A stretch of DNA of 64,000 nt from Paracyclopina nana. Lineage: Eukaryota > Arthropoda > Copepoda > Cyclopoida > Cyclopettidae. Position 1 is the stretch's first letter. The number at the start of each line of letters is the position of its first letter. This document shows positions 11,601 through 23,600 of the stretch, one piece after another. The notes under the pieces are model-generated. The model saw nothing but the letters and a program-made list of their open reading frames with translations. It was not told the origin of the DNA and searched no databases. The DNA lies in contig JAGUCH010000003.1 in NCBI GenBank assembly GCA_019096065.1, positions 10,912,001-10,976,000 of the forward strand, written 5' to 3'. A program made the position numbers and the translations under genes.

Positions 11601-14600
11601 GATGGACATTTCAGGTTGATATTACTTGTGAAATAAAGAAAGGGAATGATGATTTACTTACGAGGACATATCCAAACTTATTGTCGATCTTCTTGTCTAG
11701 CTTTTGGTACTTGTCATTGACAGCCTCACGAATTTCGGCAGTGATCTCTTGAGCATGAGCCTCCATAACCTCTTGAAAACTTCGCAGCAACTGTGTCATT
11801 TCTCTTTTCAGGAATGCCTTGGTGACCAAATCGCTCGCAGACACAGAGTCCTCTTCGCCCTAAGGTAAGCAAACAATGAAATCTGAAGTAAGAGCAATTA
11901 AAATTAACAACTATTAATATTACTTCAACTTGAGTTGGCATCGGCGGCTGGTTTGGCTCCGATGTGGACTCGTTGTTGTTATCGTCACTTCCCATCATTG
12001 TGCTCGATGTTGTTGGAGCTGTTGGAGCTGTCGCAGCTGTAACGAGGACATTGGCTGGTATAGGTAGGACATCAGCAGCAGTGATGTTGACATATCGCGA
12101 TTCCCCAGGTTGAGTGACAACAACATCCTCAAAGATGTCGGCAGGCAAATCTTGGGAGACTGTCGTTGGCATTGTCTCCGGGAACCAGGATGACATCGAC
12201 GACGTCACTCATACTGGCCTTGATTTCTTCAATCGTGAGAGGCACGGCTCTCTTTGACGAGAAATCAACGGGGGCATCTGATGATGGAATGATCTTGTAT
12301 CCACCCAATGTCAATGGCGTGGTGGCTGATGATCCGGGCAAGCTTGCCGATGAAGTCATAGGCCATTGAGATGTCGTTGCAGGTGGCAACGTCATCTGCT
12401 CGTGGGCGGCAGTCTGCCTTCTTCTTTCTTCAGCCTTCTCAGCTAACGCCTGGTCCAACTTGGCCCTTATCTCGCGAGCTTTCTCCTCAGCAATCTTAGC
12501 TTCATCAATGGCCTTTCTGGTCTTCGGTCGAACGTGATGTTGGCTCGGATTTGGCATGTTGATGTCTGATCCAGCATTGTCATCAGTCAATATTCCAGCG
12601 CTTCGGCTGGTGTCTCTTGAGAAGCGTCGAACCTTGTTCCACGGGTTGAAGTCGAACGTGTTGGTGATCGGATTCCTCATTTCGTAGTGGATGTCCTTCT
12701 CGAGCCTTTCAAAGAAGTCGTCGACCATGTGCGTGCGATAGATTTCGACCCATTCCTCCTCAGAGTACTTCATGATCTCATCATTCAACATCTTGACGGC
12801 CATATCGACTCGGAAATGTTGAAACCTGAGAATTGAATGAGTAGTAAGGATTTGTAGCGAATGGAGAAGAGAGTAACTTTTGAAAGGATTTAAGTGCGAG
12901 AACGGAAAAGAGAGCAACTCGTGATATAATCACCTTGTTCAATCCTCGCAAAGTAGAAGATTTCCTTTTCAGATCCGTTCATCAGTACTGAGACTGGGGT
13001 TGAGTGCCTCAGCTCCTCGATCTTCTTGTAGACGTTGATCTTCTTGGCGACCGCCCTGATCAGGAACGCTTTTGCCGTTGTCCAATTGCAAGTTGAGGGG
13101 ACAAGCGAGAAGGGAGGGGACTCCGATGGGCAGTAGATGATCCCTAGCCGATCGTGAGATTCGCTTAACTTTTGCAGATTTCGCCATTTCAATAATTTTA
13201 AAAAGAGCTGCGTCTTCTTGGGGGGCGGTTTTTTTAACGTGTTGCCGGTTGACGACAAAAAATATTCAAATATATTATTTTCACGCAATATTTAATCACT
13301 GTTGTTTTGACGTTGTGAAATCACGAAAAACTGACGCTGTTATTAATAGAAGCGGCAATGACGGACAACAGCTGAAAAATATTTGCTGAGAAGATTAGCG
13401 TCGTCAAATTTCTAGTAAAATGTCATTGTCATCTCACGAAAAGCAAACTTAACAATGATTTAAGTTTAATTAAATCAGGAAATGCCTAAAAAACTGAAAA
13501 ACTGATCCATTTCCGTCTCATTCAATTTCAGGCCCACAATTATCGGATTCGTTTGCAAAGGATTTGCAAATTGCGAGTACTGCTGCAAAAAGCTCAACAT
13601 GGTTAGGAAGCGAAGCCAGATGATGGCATGCCTGGCAGCCTCCAACGGAAGAAGTGCCCAAAAACGAAGTCTGCATTGAACAAGATGAACAACCGAGCGC
13701 ACGCAACTTAATGCTATTGCGCATGAATGAAGCTCTCGCCAACATCCAAGTTGAACATTCATGAGGATGCAACGAAGATTGATGGCATCTTGCGAGACAA
13801 CAACAAAGGGTACAAATCTAACTCTACATTAAATATTTGCATTTAAACACGTCAGCCAAATTTTAACATTTTCAGGGACCACGACAGGCCCATCAGCGAC
13901 CTCTTCAAGCAAGAAGGAGAGATTCACGCGATCCAAACTGAAGTTGCAAATGCTGTGCAAACGAATTTCTTGACGTCTAGCAGTGAAACTGACGATTGCC
14001 AAGCTGCTTCTAAACTGGATGAAGCTAAAAAACGCAACGTTTTTGTGTCATCAAGTGAAGATGAGTTGCAAGCCATCACTCCTGTGCAAATATTGCAGCC
14101 TTTGCCATCAACTAGTGTGAGGACGGCAATATCCTGCGGGTATGGCGAGAAAGGCACTGGAATCCACTCGAGCACTTGAGCCAGTCGTCCGTCCCGAACT
14201 TCCACCAGTGCTGTTCACAGGATTGGATCCTTCAATAAAGCGTGATTCCTGAAACAGAAGGTTTTCTTTTCAATGATGGCGATTTGCTTGAATATGACGA
14301 TAGAGTGAAAATCAAGATTGATCATGACAGTGAAGTTTCGTCTGGTGATCCTCAAGGATTTGACTACAATGTGACATCGAATCCATCATCACACAGCGAA
14401 AATGAAGAGTCATCGTCAGAGCTATCATCAGAAGATGAAGCTATTCCATTGACGGATGCTTTGGCAACTCCAGCGGACACTCTCGGAAGTATTGCTGATG
14501 ATGAGAGCACTCAAGTTGAGCCTTTACCTGGTACCTCACGAGGTCCTGGTGTGTATGTGAACAATGGTAGTGCAAGTGCCCACCAATCATGGAAGTTATT

Positions 14601-17600
14601 GAGACGGATCCAAGGCTCGAGGCATCTGGAAACGTCAAACTATCCTTCAAAGCATTCAAGGATCATGCAAGAAGAGCTGAGCGAATTTGCGACATTGACT
14701 TGCGAAATAAGGCCTTCTTTGATATGTTTGACACAATTACGTCTCGCACTTGCACTAATGACACTGTGGCCCAAATGTACTACGATTTCTGCCGCGCCCA
14801 GTGTGAAATGAGGTCGCGTCTAATACCAAATATCGCGAGATACCGAAGAGAAGCTGACGCTGATAGGCCAACGGTGGTGATGGACTACGAGATAATGAAT
14901 GTCAGAAGCAAGGAAGTGACGTTCATCGAAAATGCATTCAAGTATCCGCAAAAACTGTACCCTCGGAAGGATTTCGTGAAAGTCAGTGAATATGCTCACA
15001 CGGACATTCGAGAGATATGGAGCCATGCCAACAAGTCTCATGATCACTTGCACAACTACAGGCCTTTCAAGCAGCATCATTTTATTCATGGATGGCTTGC
15101 CATACTCCAAGTCTGGCATCTACAAGTTGAACATGGTGCAAGTGGAAGTGCCGCCATGCAACACTGTCTACACCTGGGGCATGCACATTTATCGTGAGTG
15201 AGAGCAACCTTAACGCTAACAAGATTTTGGCGAGATGCATTTCAGAGCTCAAAGATGCAGAGTTGGTGCACCTGGGCGAGTTATTGGCGATTGCCCAGTG
15301 AGACATGAACTTAAGCGGCATTAAAGGTCATGCAGGGTCCTACTGCGTGCTTGCTGTGCATTGCCAAGGGTGAACATGTGCAGCATCGTCAGGTCTTTCA
15401 TCCAGATACCAAGAATGCCCCAATGCGTGATGACTTTTGGTTCAAGGATATGGCGAGACGCATCAACAAATATGGCATTGAGTACTTTGACCCTGAGGAT
15501 CTCGTTGGCCTGACTGCTGCAACACCTCTTGCGTGCTTGGATGGTTTCAGCATGATCAAGGATTTGCTGTTGGAACCTATGCACAACTTTTCGGGTTGCG
15601 CTTAAGCAAATGATTCGGCTTATGATGGGTTTCGTCAAAGTACAAGTGCAAGAAGAAGACAATCACTCAGATGGGTTTGCTTCATGCCTTTGATAATCGA
15701 TGGGAAGACATCTCCCTCCGCGTGAATTTAATCGTCGAGCTCAGCACAATGGGTGAACATTTCAATCACTACAAAACTCAGGAGATCATGTCGATCATCA
15801 CGTGCGGATTGTTTGCATTTGGCGCCGAAGCATTCGAGGCGATTTCTACAAAGGTTATGTCGAGACGTGGTACACATTCTGCTTCATCATCCATGCCACC
15901 CTGTTTGATGATGAGATGTACGCCCTACATCGGCAGAGAAGTGCAACCTGCTGGAAATGCAAGGTACTTTCTATGATCTCTTGTATAGAAAACTTCGGTC
16001 TCGTGAACTGTTCCGTTGGAATATTCTACGTTTTATCACACTTACTACGCGAGGAGCATCTCACGAATGCCTCACATAAGTGCACTAAGATTTGAAGGAG
16101 ACCTTAGCTTCATTAGCCGCAACATCAAGCCAAACACGAAATCAGTACCGAAGCAGGTCATGCGTCGAGTTTTCACCAGAAACTCGTCAAACCACAGCTG
16201 TGAAAACAAAGTGACCTTCTCCACCGCACCTGCCTCTCGCTTTTGCGATGATATTGTGTATACAAAGGATAGGCGTTTCTTCCGTGTCACTCATGTCTCT
16301 GGAGCTGACTACATCGCTCGTCAGTTTATCACGAAGCCATTCAAAACTCCAGCAGCACCAGACCTGAAATGGGAAGTCATTGGCATCGTTGAATGGGTCA
16401 AGCTTGATCTTGATGTCGACCATGTTGTGCCAAAGAAAGAGTGTGTTGGCAAGGCCATCATTGACAAGCGCTACCTCATCTCATTGCCATTCGACACTTT
16501 TTTCACTTAAGAAGACAACGACGAAGAAAATATGAACTATGTATAGCTTTCAAAACTATGACAATTTTGATTCCACCACTTGATTCTTGTCATGCAATGA
16601 CAAGCTTTGATTTCTTTTCCACCACTAGGGTAATGCATCGTAATCATTGAAACTAATAATACTTGTCACATTGTCTAGTTCAAAATAAACGATATAAAAC
16701 ATGAAATTTTGTTTAAGGGAATTTTCATTTGCTCATATGAAATGCAACCAGAGCTTCTTTCAATTCAATTCATGTATTTGTTCATCGTTCATCAATCCAA
16801 TTGATTGCGATCATCAAGTTTCATCAGATGTGCCTAAGAAAAACACAGAAAATATGAATTAATTTTACTAATTTAATTATCATGATATGCTTGCAATAAG
16901 TCGTTATAGTTTTCATAAGTATTCTTTTCTTTGGATGACAAAAAAAGATCATGAGATTTCTAACTTCCATCTGGCCTAGCTTTTTCCGTCAATCTGGTAT
17001 CATGAGAACCTGACGGTTATTTCATAAGTTTATGACGATCATTCTTAACTGATGTGAATCTGACGCATGACCACGATCTACTCATTAAGAAATGCGTGTA
17101 AAAATTTTGTGGGGTTACGTATGGCACCCTTTTCCCCACTTCAATTTAATATTCATGAGGTTGGGAAAAAAAGAAAGCCGCAGTATATATATAGGCAGCT
17201 TTTGCTCTTGAAGAAGTTCAATCAATAATTGTTTTATTCATGAGCTCTTCTCTCTCATTTGCCAATGCAAATGGCTTTATGATTTGCTCCGGAAAATCCA
17301 TATACTATAAATGGCACTTTGAAGATGGCGGCGCATATAAAATTCCCCTCTATATAGGGAAGAGGAGGCAACATCAGCTCAAAGTGTACTTAAAGTCTTC
17401 TGGTCTTTTTTGCAGTTTTCCTCTGTGGGGAAAAGATTATCAAAAACTTTTCTTTCCCCTCCTTCACAGAGCAGCCGACGACGACCTTGTTGTACATTCA
17501 AGCGGAAAAAAGCCCCTTTTATAGTGCACGCGCGCATATACATGTAAGATTCTCGAGGCAAAAACGTGCTCTAATTGGAATTCAACTGCGTAAAGTTGCT

Positions 17601-20600
17601 AATGCAGCATGCTACTACTATACTGGCTTGAAGAAATGCCCCACAGGCTATATCAAAATACTTGCGGAAAAAATCAGCTAGATGGAGCTGCTGTTTGTTT
17701 TCGAATAAAAAAGTACTATGTTTCGCATGGTTTTCCTCTATTAGTCCGTGAAAAAAGCCAAAAAGGAAAAAGAAAAAAGCCGCATCTGGCATTTTTTCAC
17801 ACATACATATTTGCGGCCTCCAAACGGTGGAAAGATGCTAAGTATGCCAACGACATGAAGAAATGACCCAAAAGCTAAGCACTTGCTTGAAAAAACCCAA
17901 AAGCATGATTAAAAGCCCTCTATAATTATGCCTATTTTCAAACTTTGCTAAGTTGCTTTAAAGAGGCTTTGGTTTGAGAAAATGATTCCCAGCAAGCAGC
18001 AATGGCTATAACAAAATACTACAGGCAAAAATCCGCAAGATGGAGCTGCAATTTGTTTATGCCTAAATTACCCGACTAGTCCCACTGTTTTCCGCCACGT
18101 TCTCTTCAAAAAAGCCAAAATGCATAAATACATGAAAAAGCCACATCTGGCATTTTGTCCCTCCCAAGCTTTGCTCAAAACTAAATCTCTTATTTCTCTT
18201 TTAAGAATGAAGTGATACTTACCATAAACCGTCATGGGTTTCTGCATGAAGTCCTCATCGACGAAACTGCTCACTTTGCACCTGTACATGCCGCTGAGCT
18301 CGGTCGTGGGCTTGAGCAGCTTGATGGCGCGATGCTTGCGAAACTCGTCACTGCCAGCCACCTCATAGGTGAGGTCAATTCTGTCCTTGAAGAGGTCGCC
18401 GATGGTTTGCGGCGGCCTGCCAGGGAGCCACTGGAAGAATGGCTGGGGATCGTCGCGAAAGTACCACTTGAGATCCATTTGATTCCCTTCAGTCTCTCGG
18501 AGGTCGTAGTCGCAATCCAGGATCACGTGGGATTGCGAGCCAGATTCGATCATGCGAGGCACTCGCATGTCTCGGATCTCGACGCCAACAACGAAGCCTG
18601 AAAAGTTAACAAGTGAACATTCATTCCAAACTTTCGATACGGCCTTTCGACACGACTTTCTTTTCCCTATTTGAAGAAATTGAAGGAGAGCATGGCTGGC
18701 TCTCGACTTTCCAAATGAAGTTAGCAAGTTATTTTCTATACTATGTATGGCTGAGCCATCTTCCACTATACCTAATTCAAGTATAAGTCAAAGGCGTATG
18801 GTCGATAGATTCGTAGCGCCATCTAGTATGGCAACTTGGGCAAGTACATTTGACATGGCTACGCTTCATAGACGATCAAAAATTGTCGATTGCTTGGCTT
18901 TTGGAGCGCTTGTGGCAAAAACGTCATTAAAATGCTATAATCTGCAGACAAAATGGCACCTTTAAAAGCAATAAAACCAAGTGCGACACTCGCTAATATC
19001 CAAGCTTTTCATAGTTGATACCAAATTTTTCGAGCCTGGCTCCGCTGATCAGCCAATCAAATTGCCACTCGAAATCACGTGACAAGTATTGAGCATGACA
19101 GTTTTTCCAAAAACACTTGCTCGAAAAGCGCCATCTATCGAAAATGTTTGTCCATTCACGAGCTTATGTAGCAACTCTTTTGAGAGGATATATCAAAGAT
19201 ACACTCGCAAATAAGAGTGAAAGCGCGAAATCCCCTTGATGCCCCTTTTCAAAAGGATAAATTGACCTTTTAGGCATGAAATGCTTTGACAGCCTCAAGT
19301 CTAGTAGCACATGGTATATTTCGCGAGAAAGCCATACATTCTAAAGTTGGCAATTTTGTTGCAGGGCATCCATAAATTTTTCCCATACACCCAAAGTTTT
19401 ATCGTGGAATTTTGCATTGTTCAACCACTTTTGCCACCCACGAGAATCCGAGCCCTATAGTGAGCAACATTTATCAAAAGTGTAGTCGAATCCCATCATA
19501 AGCTGGCTTTCTCTTGGAAATGCAGCAGCACAAGTGTTTAAGGCAAAATGCAGAAAAGTGAGTCAGATTTCAATCTCATTTGGCGACAAGCTACAGGAGG
19601 TCTGCTGTAATATATAACTATTTTCAGTAAGCTGAAAAGTAGTCTAGTCACGCTTCACATCGTCATCATCATCTTTTACGAGCTGCTGCTGTGGAATGAA
19701 AGTCGTAAATCTGGAGAAGGAAGAATTTCTCCCACTGCTTTTTAGCTCAAAAAAATGGGCCAAAAGTGTAGTAGTGTATGAAATCTGCCAACAACTCCAC
19801 CAAGAAAGCCCCATTGTCGATCCCGCAGAAAGCCTTAGAAGCAAGATCAATGGCCGTGATAGCAAGTGAAGATCGAGCCAGCCAATTTCCCACAAAGAAT
19901 GAAATAATCCAGTCAGAAGTCGACCTCCCATCAAGAAGCGCAGCTAGGGAGCTCAAAATCTAGCAAATGCAATATATATCGTATCTGCAGAAGCATAGAT
20001 ACTACGAAACTTTCCTCTCAGGAAAGAAGAAGGAGAAAGTTGGATATGTATCGGAATATGTATGTAACTTTATACTACCTCTCATCTGGTTAATTTGATC
20101 TTATAATAACCGTAGCAATAATTGTTGCATCATCTCCCCAATAATTCAGATGAAGGTGTGCAATTGTTAGGTTTATGGCCAAACTAATGCCATATATAAT
20201 GGCTTTCCACCTTTAGCTTTCGCAATACTTTTCTGCTTGATTTATACACTCCGCCAGCTTTTGTGCCAGGAGGGCATTCCCATATTGACTGGTTAGTCAA
20301 GTTAAGTTAGGCAAAAAGTTAAGCTTAGTTCAGTTCCGTTCTCTGATATTCATGTAAGTATATCCTAACCACGCTTAACTTTATATAGCTCTAGCTTGCT
20401 TGCTAAGTTATGTTTTGTTGCCGAACTATACTTGGCTTTAAAATCTGTTCTCAGATGCTGACCAACTGAACGTTGCTTTAAAAGTGCGAAAAGCTTGCTT
20501 TGCTTATCGGCTGCTGATAACCAACTTGTTGGTGACTCAGTATCGTAACTGATTTAACTTGGCGAAAGCCAGCTGAACTTGGCTAGAACGATCTGATCTT

Positions 20601-23600
20601 AACTAATCAAGAAAGAAACTTAGTATTTAAAAGTGTTCTCATATGCGTCGCGACTGAAGCTTGCTCTATTGTGAAAAGCTAAGCTAGCTCATCGTCAGCT
20701 GTCATCCAAAGCGTTAAAGAGTCAGCATAGCAGCTACCTTAATTTAGCTTAAACCAACTGAACTCGGCTAGAACGAGCTGAGCTTAATTAATCGAGAAAG
20801 GCTACTGTTTTGGCAAGGTAGCTTGACTGAAAATTCGAATATGGGATCGACCTAAAGCCTGAAATGATGAGTAGCTCTAAACAACAACAACTATATACTG
20901 TACAATACTGCCAGGAATTGCTCGTCAACTTTTTGTGCTCCATGGGATTTACTTTTTGCTGCCACTCCAGTCTACCTTTCCTTTTTCAGCTTTACTGGAG
21001 AAAATCATGTGGATTCTTTTGTTGCAGAGCTTTGGGGTAGCAACCGAGCGTGCCAAAAGTTGAAAGTAGCTTCTACAGAGAAATTCTTTTGTATTTGATG
21101 ATCCTGATTTGAAGGAGCAAATCTGCTGCGGCCAAGATGAGCATGATGATGCTCAAGTGCACTCGAGCACGCTTGAAAATTGCCAAAGTTCCCTTCCACA
21201 GACAGATTTGCCCTTAGGATACACATTTTTCCCTACAGTAGTGCATACATAAATGTGAGCAGAAATGCACGAAGAATGCTTCAGTGGCAGAGCAATGTCC
21301 CGAAAAAACTGCAAACTGATTGATAGGCCGAACTCAGAAAGACGAGGAATAGTTGGGCAACTAAAAAGTTCCGATACAAGCAAATACGTATGATTACACC
21401 AAGAATACACTTTTGGACACTAACGTAGCAGCATTACGAAAATAGTAGTACTTCAATAATATAGTGGAAAACGATTGCTATAACCAGAAAATGGAGAGGA
21501 AGACAGATTTTGATAGGATCGAACAATAGAAAGCTGCCAATACTGCTGAGTACACTTTTACCAACGCACACACGAATCGTTTTTCTCTCATCGCTGTTAT
21601 AAGATATTATAAGTACTCTCCTAATAAGCCAAAGGCATAAAGTCGATAGATTCGCAGCGCCATCTAGTCCGGCAACTTGAGCCAGTACATTAGACATGGC
21701 TGCGCAACAAAGACGACTGATAATTGTTGATTGTTTGGCTTTTGGAGCATGTGCGCAAAAACTTCATTAAAATGTTGTAATCTACAGGCAAAACGGTACC
21801 CGTTCAAGACATAAAAGTTACGCAACTCTCGCTAATTTCTAAGCTTTTCATGGTCGAAACCATTTTTCAAGCCAGGCTCCGCCGATCAGCCAATCAAATT
21901 GCCGCTCGTAATCACGTGACAAGTTTCGCGCACGGCAGTTTTTCCAAAAATACATGCTTGAAAAGCGCCATCTAACGAAAAAGTTTGCTCATATCCTATT
22001 ATCCACTTAAAAGTCATATACCTTAAAAATGCCCAGAAAAAAGTGGCTCATGTTGCCCTCTAATGGAGCTTTTATTATCTAATTCATACATTCTTGCATG
22101 AGCCGGTGCACATGAGCAGCTTCGAAAGCAAAGCTGAAGAATACAGCAGTAAAAAAGAAGACAACGTTGTGAAAGCCCAGGGACTTAAGCAAGCGTGACA
22201 AAGAATACATTACACGAGGGAGGCAAAGGCCCTATATCCCGATAAAGAATGCGTCCTAAAGGGTTTCCTCAACCTTTGAATTGAAAAAATAAGGGGGAAA
22301 AGAGTGGATGTGTGTGTGTGCGGTAGAAAAACTGATCAGGCTAAAAGCCAGCATTACCAGCACAGCTGCCCAAGTCCATTTTCGGACTTCCCCTCTCATT
22401 TTGCTGCAGCCAGAGAGTAATGAATACATATAGAAGGGAGGATCCAAGAAAAGTACTGCTTTTTTGCCTCAACCGAAAAAATACATACAGATTGCGGCGC
22501 CGAAATTGCAACCGCGCTACAGCCAATTCGGCCCATTTATTTACTTCATCAGAGAAGCCGGCCGCATGAATTTTCTGAACTTCTTCAGAGCAGCCCTGCA
22601 GTTTCGGAGCCGCATCCTGCACTTTTTTCGGTCGAGGCAAAAAGCAGTACTTTTCTTAGATCCCCGTGCTCGGAAACTGAACGCTAAAGTAAACAAATGG
22701 GCCGAATCGGTTATAGCACGTTATTGCAATTTCGGAGCCGCATCCTGTATGTATTTTATTGTGGGCTGATAGATGTGGGATTATCGGATTCATTTCTGAT
22801 AGCTGGAGCTTTTGTGGAGTTTTGCCTGAATGGAAACTGAGCATAAATGGAGTACATAGTTTGTTGGCAGGATACACATGGCTTTAGTACCTTTTATGTG
22901 AGGGCGGAAAAGTGATAGCATCTGGTACATTTCATTCTTGTTTGGGCCACTTCTTCTTGGCTCTATCTCCAGCATCTAATGAAGAAAGCATTTCCAGGCC
23001 ACAGCAAGGAAAGAGAGTGCATCTTTCTGCAAGATGCCATTTGTCAGCTCTCATAAATGTCCCAGAAGAAGAAGGCCATTCACATCAAAGGCTAAGGAGC
23101 AAATTAACTTAGCCATTTTGCGAGGCAGATTTTTATTTTTTTGCAATATACGAAAAAGTTGGCTTATGAAAGGAGCAACAGCTGTGGCCCTAACATAAAA
23201 AGTTGGTTGGCTACGCATCCAATATTGGTTTTGTTTTGTACATTATAATAGCAGCAGCAGCAGCAGGGCCTTAATTACTGGCTTTGTTGGCAGGTAAACC
23301 TATGCATGTATACATATGAGGCTTTTTGTGCCAAAATTATGCCTGCTCAACTTTTACAAAAGGCTCAGGAATAACCTGTTGTTTACAAGCTGGGATGGCA
23401 AATGCCGAAAGTTTTATATACCAAGATTGCGGACACAATCCTTGGAAAGTTTTTTTCCCTGACTTTATTGAAGTAGCAGGCTGACTACTTTTTTATTGGA
23501 AAATTGGAATCTGTGCTCAGCTACGGGGTGAAATTTAATCATTTTTGCAACAGGCTCAACGTACTGTAATATCTATTTATATTTAAGTGTGGTACATAAA

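Larger units (their letters stand above)
9495..17114. mobile_element. CACTA/EnSpm-like DNA transposon, 7.6 kb, decayed
   Basis: The ends are a perfect 15-bp inverted repeat: CCCCACAAAATTTTT at 9495-9509 and its complement at 17100-17114. The element is flanked by TT on both sides, so the target duplication is at most short. Subterminal (C/T)TGACG motifs lie at 9521, 9597, 9686 and 9804 on the left, and at 16986 (reverse), 17010 and 17060 on the right, as expected for transposase-binding repeats. Inside are two divergent decayed genes: a transposase-like one on plus (13875-16510) and a coiled-coil protein on minus (10274-13190). Both need several frameshifts, so this copy is probably not autonomous. 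It sits in intron 2 of the Ig gene. Superfamily assignment rests on transposase motifs; the TIR does not begin with classical CACTA. Confidence 0.75.
17115..18222. other. Intron 2 of the Ig gene, segment after the transposon
   Basis: AT-rich, holding two family-2 repeat copies (17674-17800 and 18031-18163) whose left flanks are also alike, suggesting a local duplication. No exon was recognised. Confidence 0.5.
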
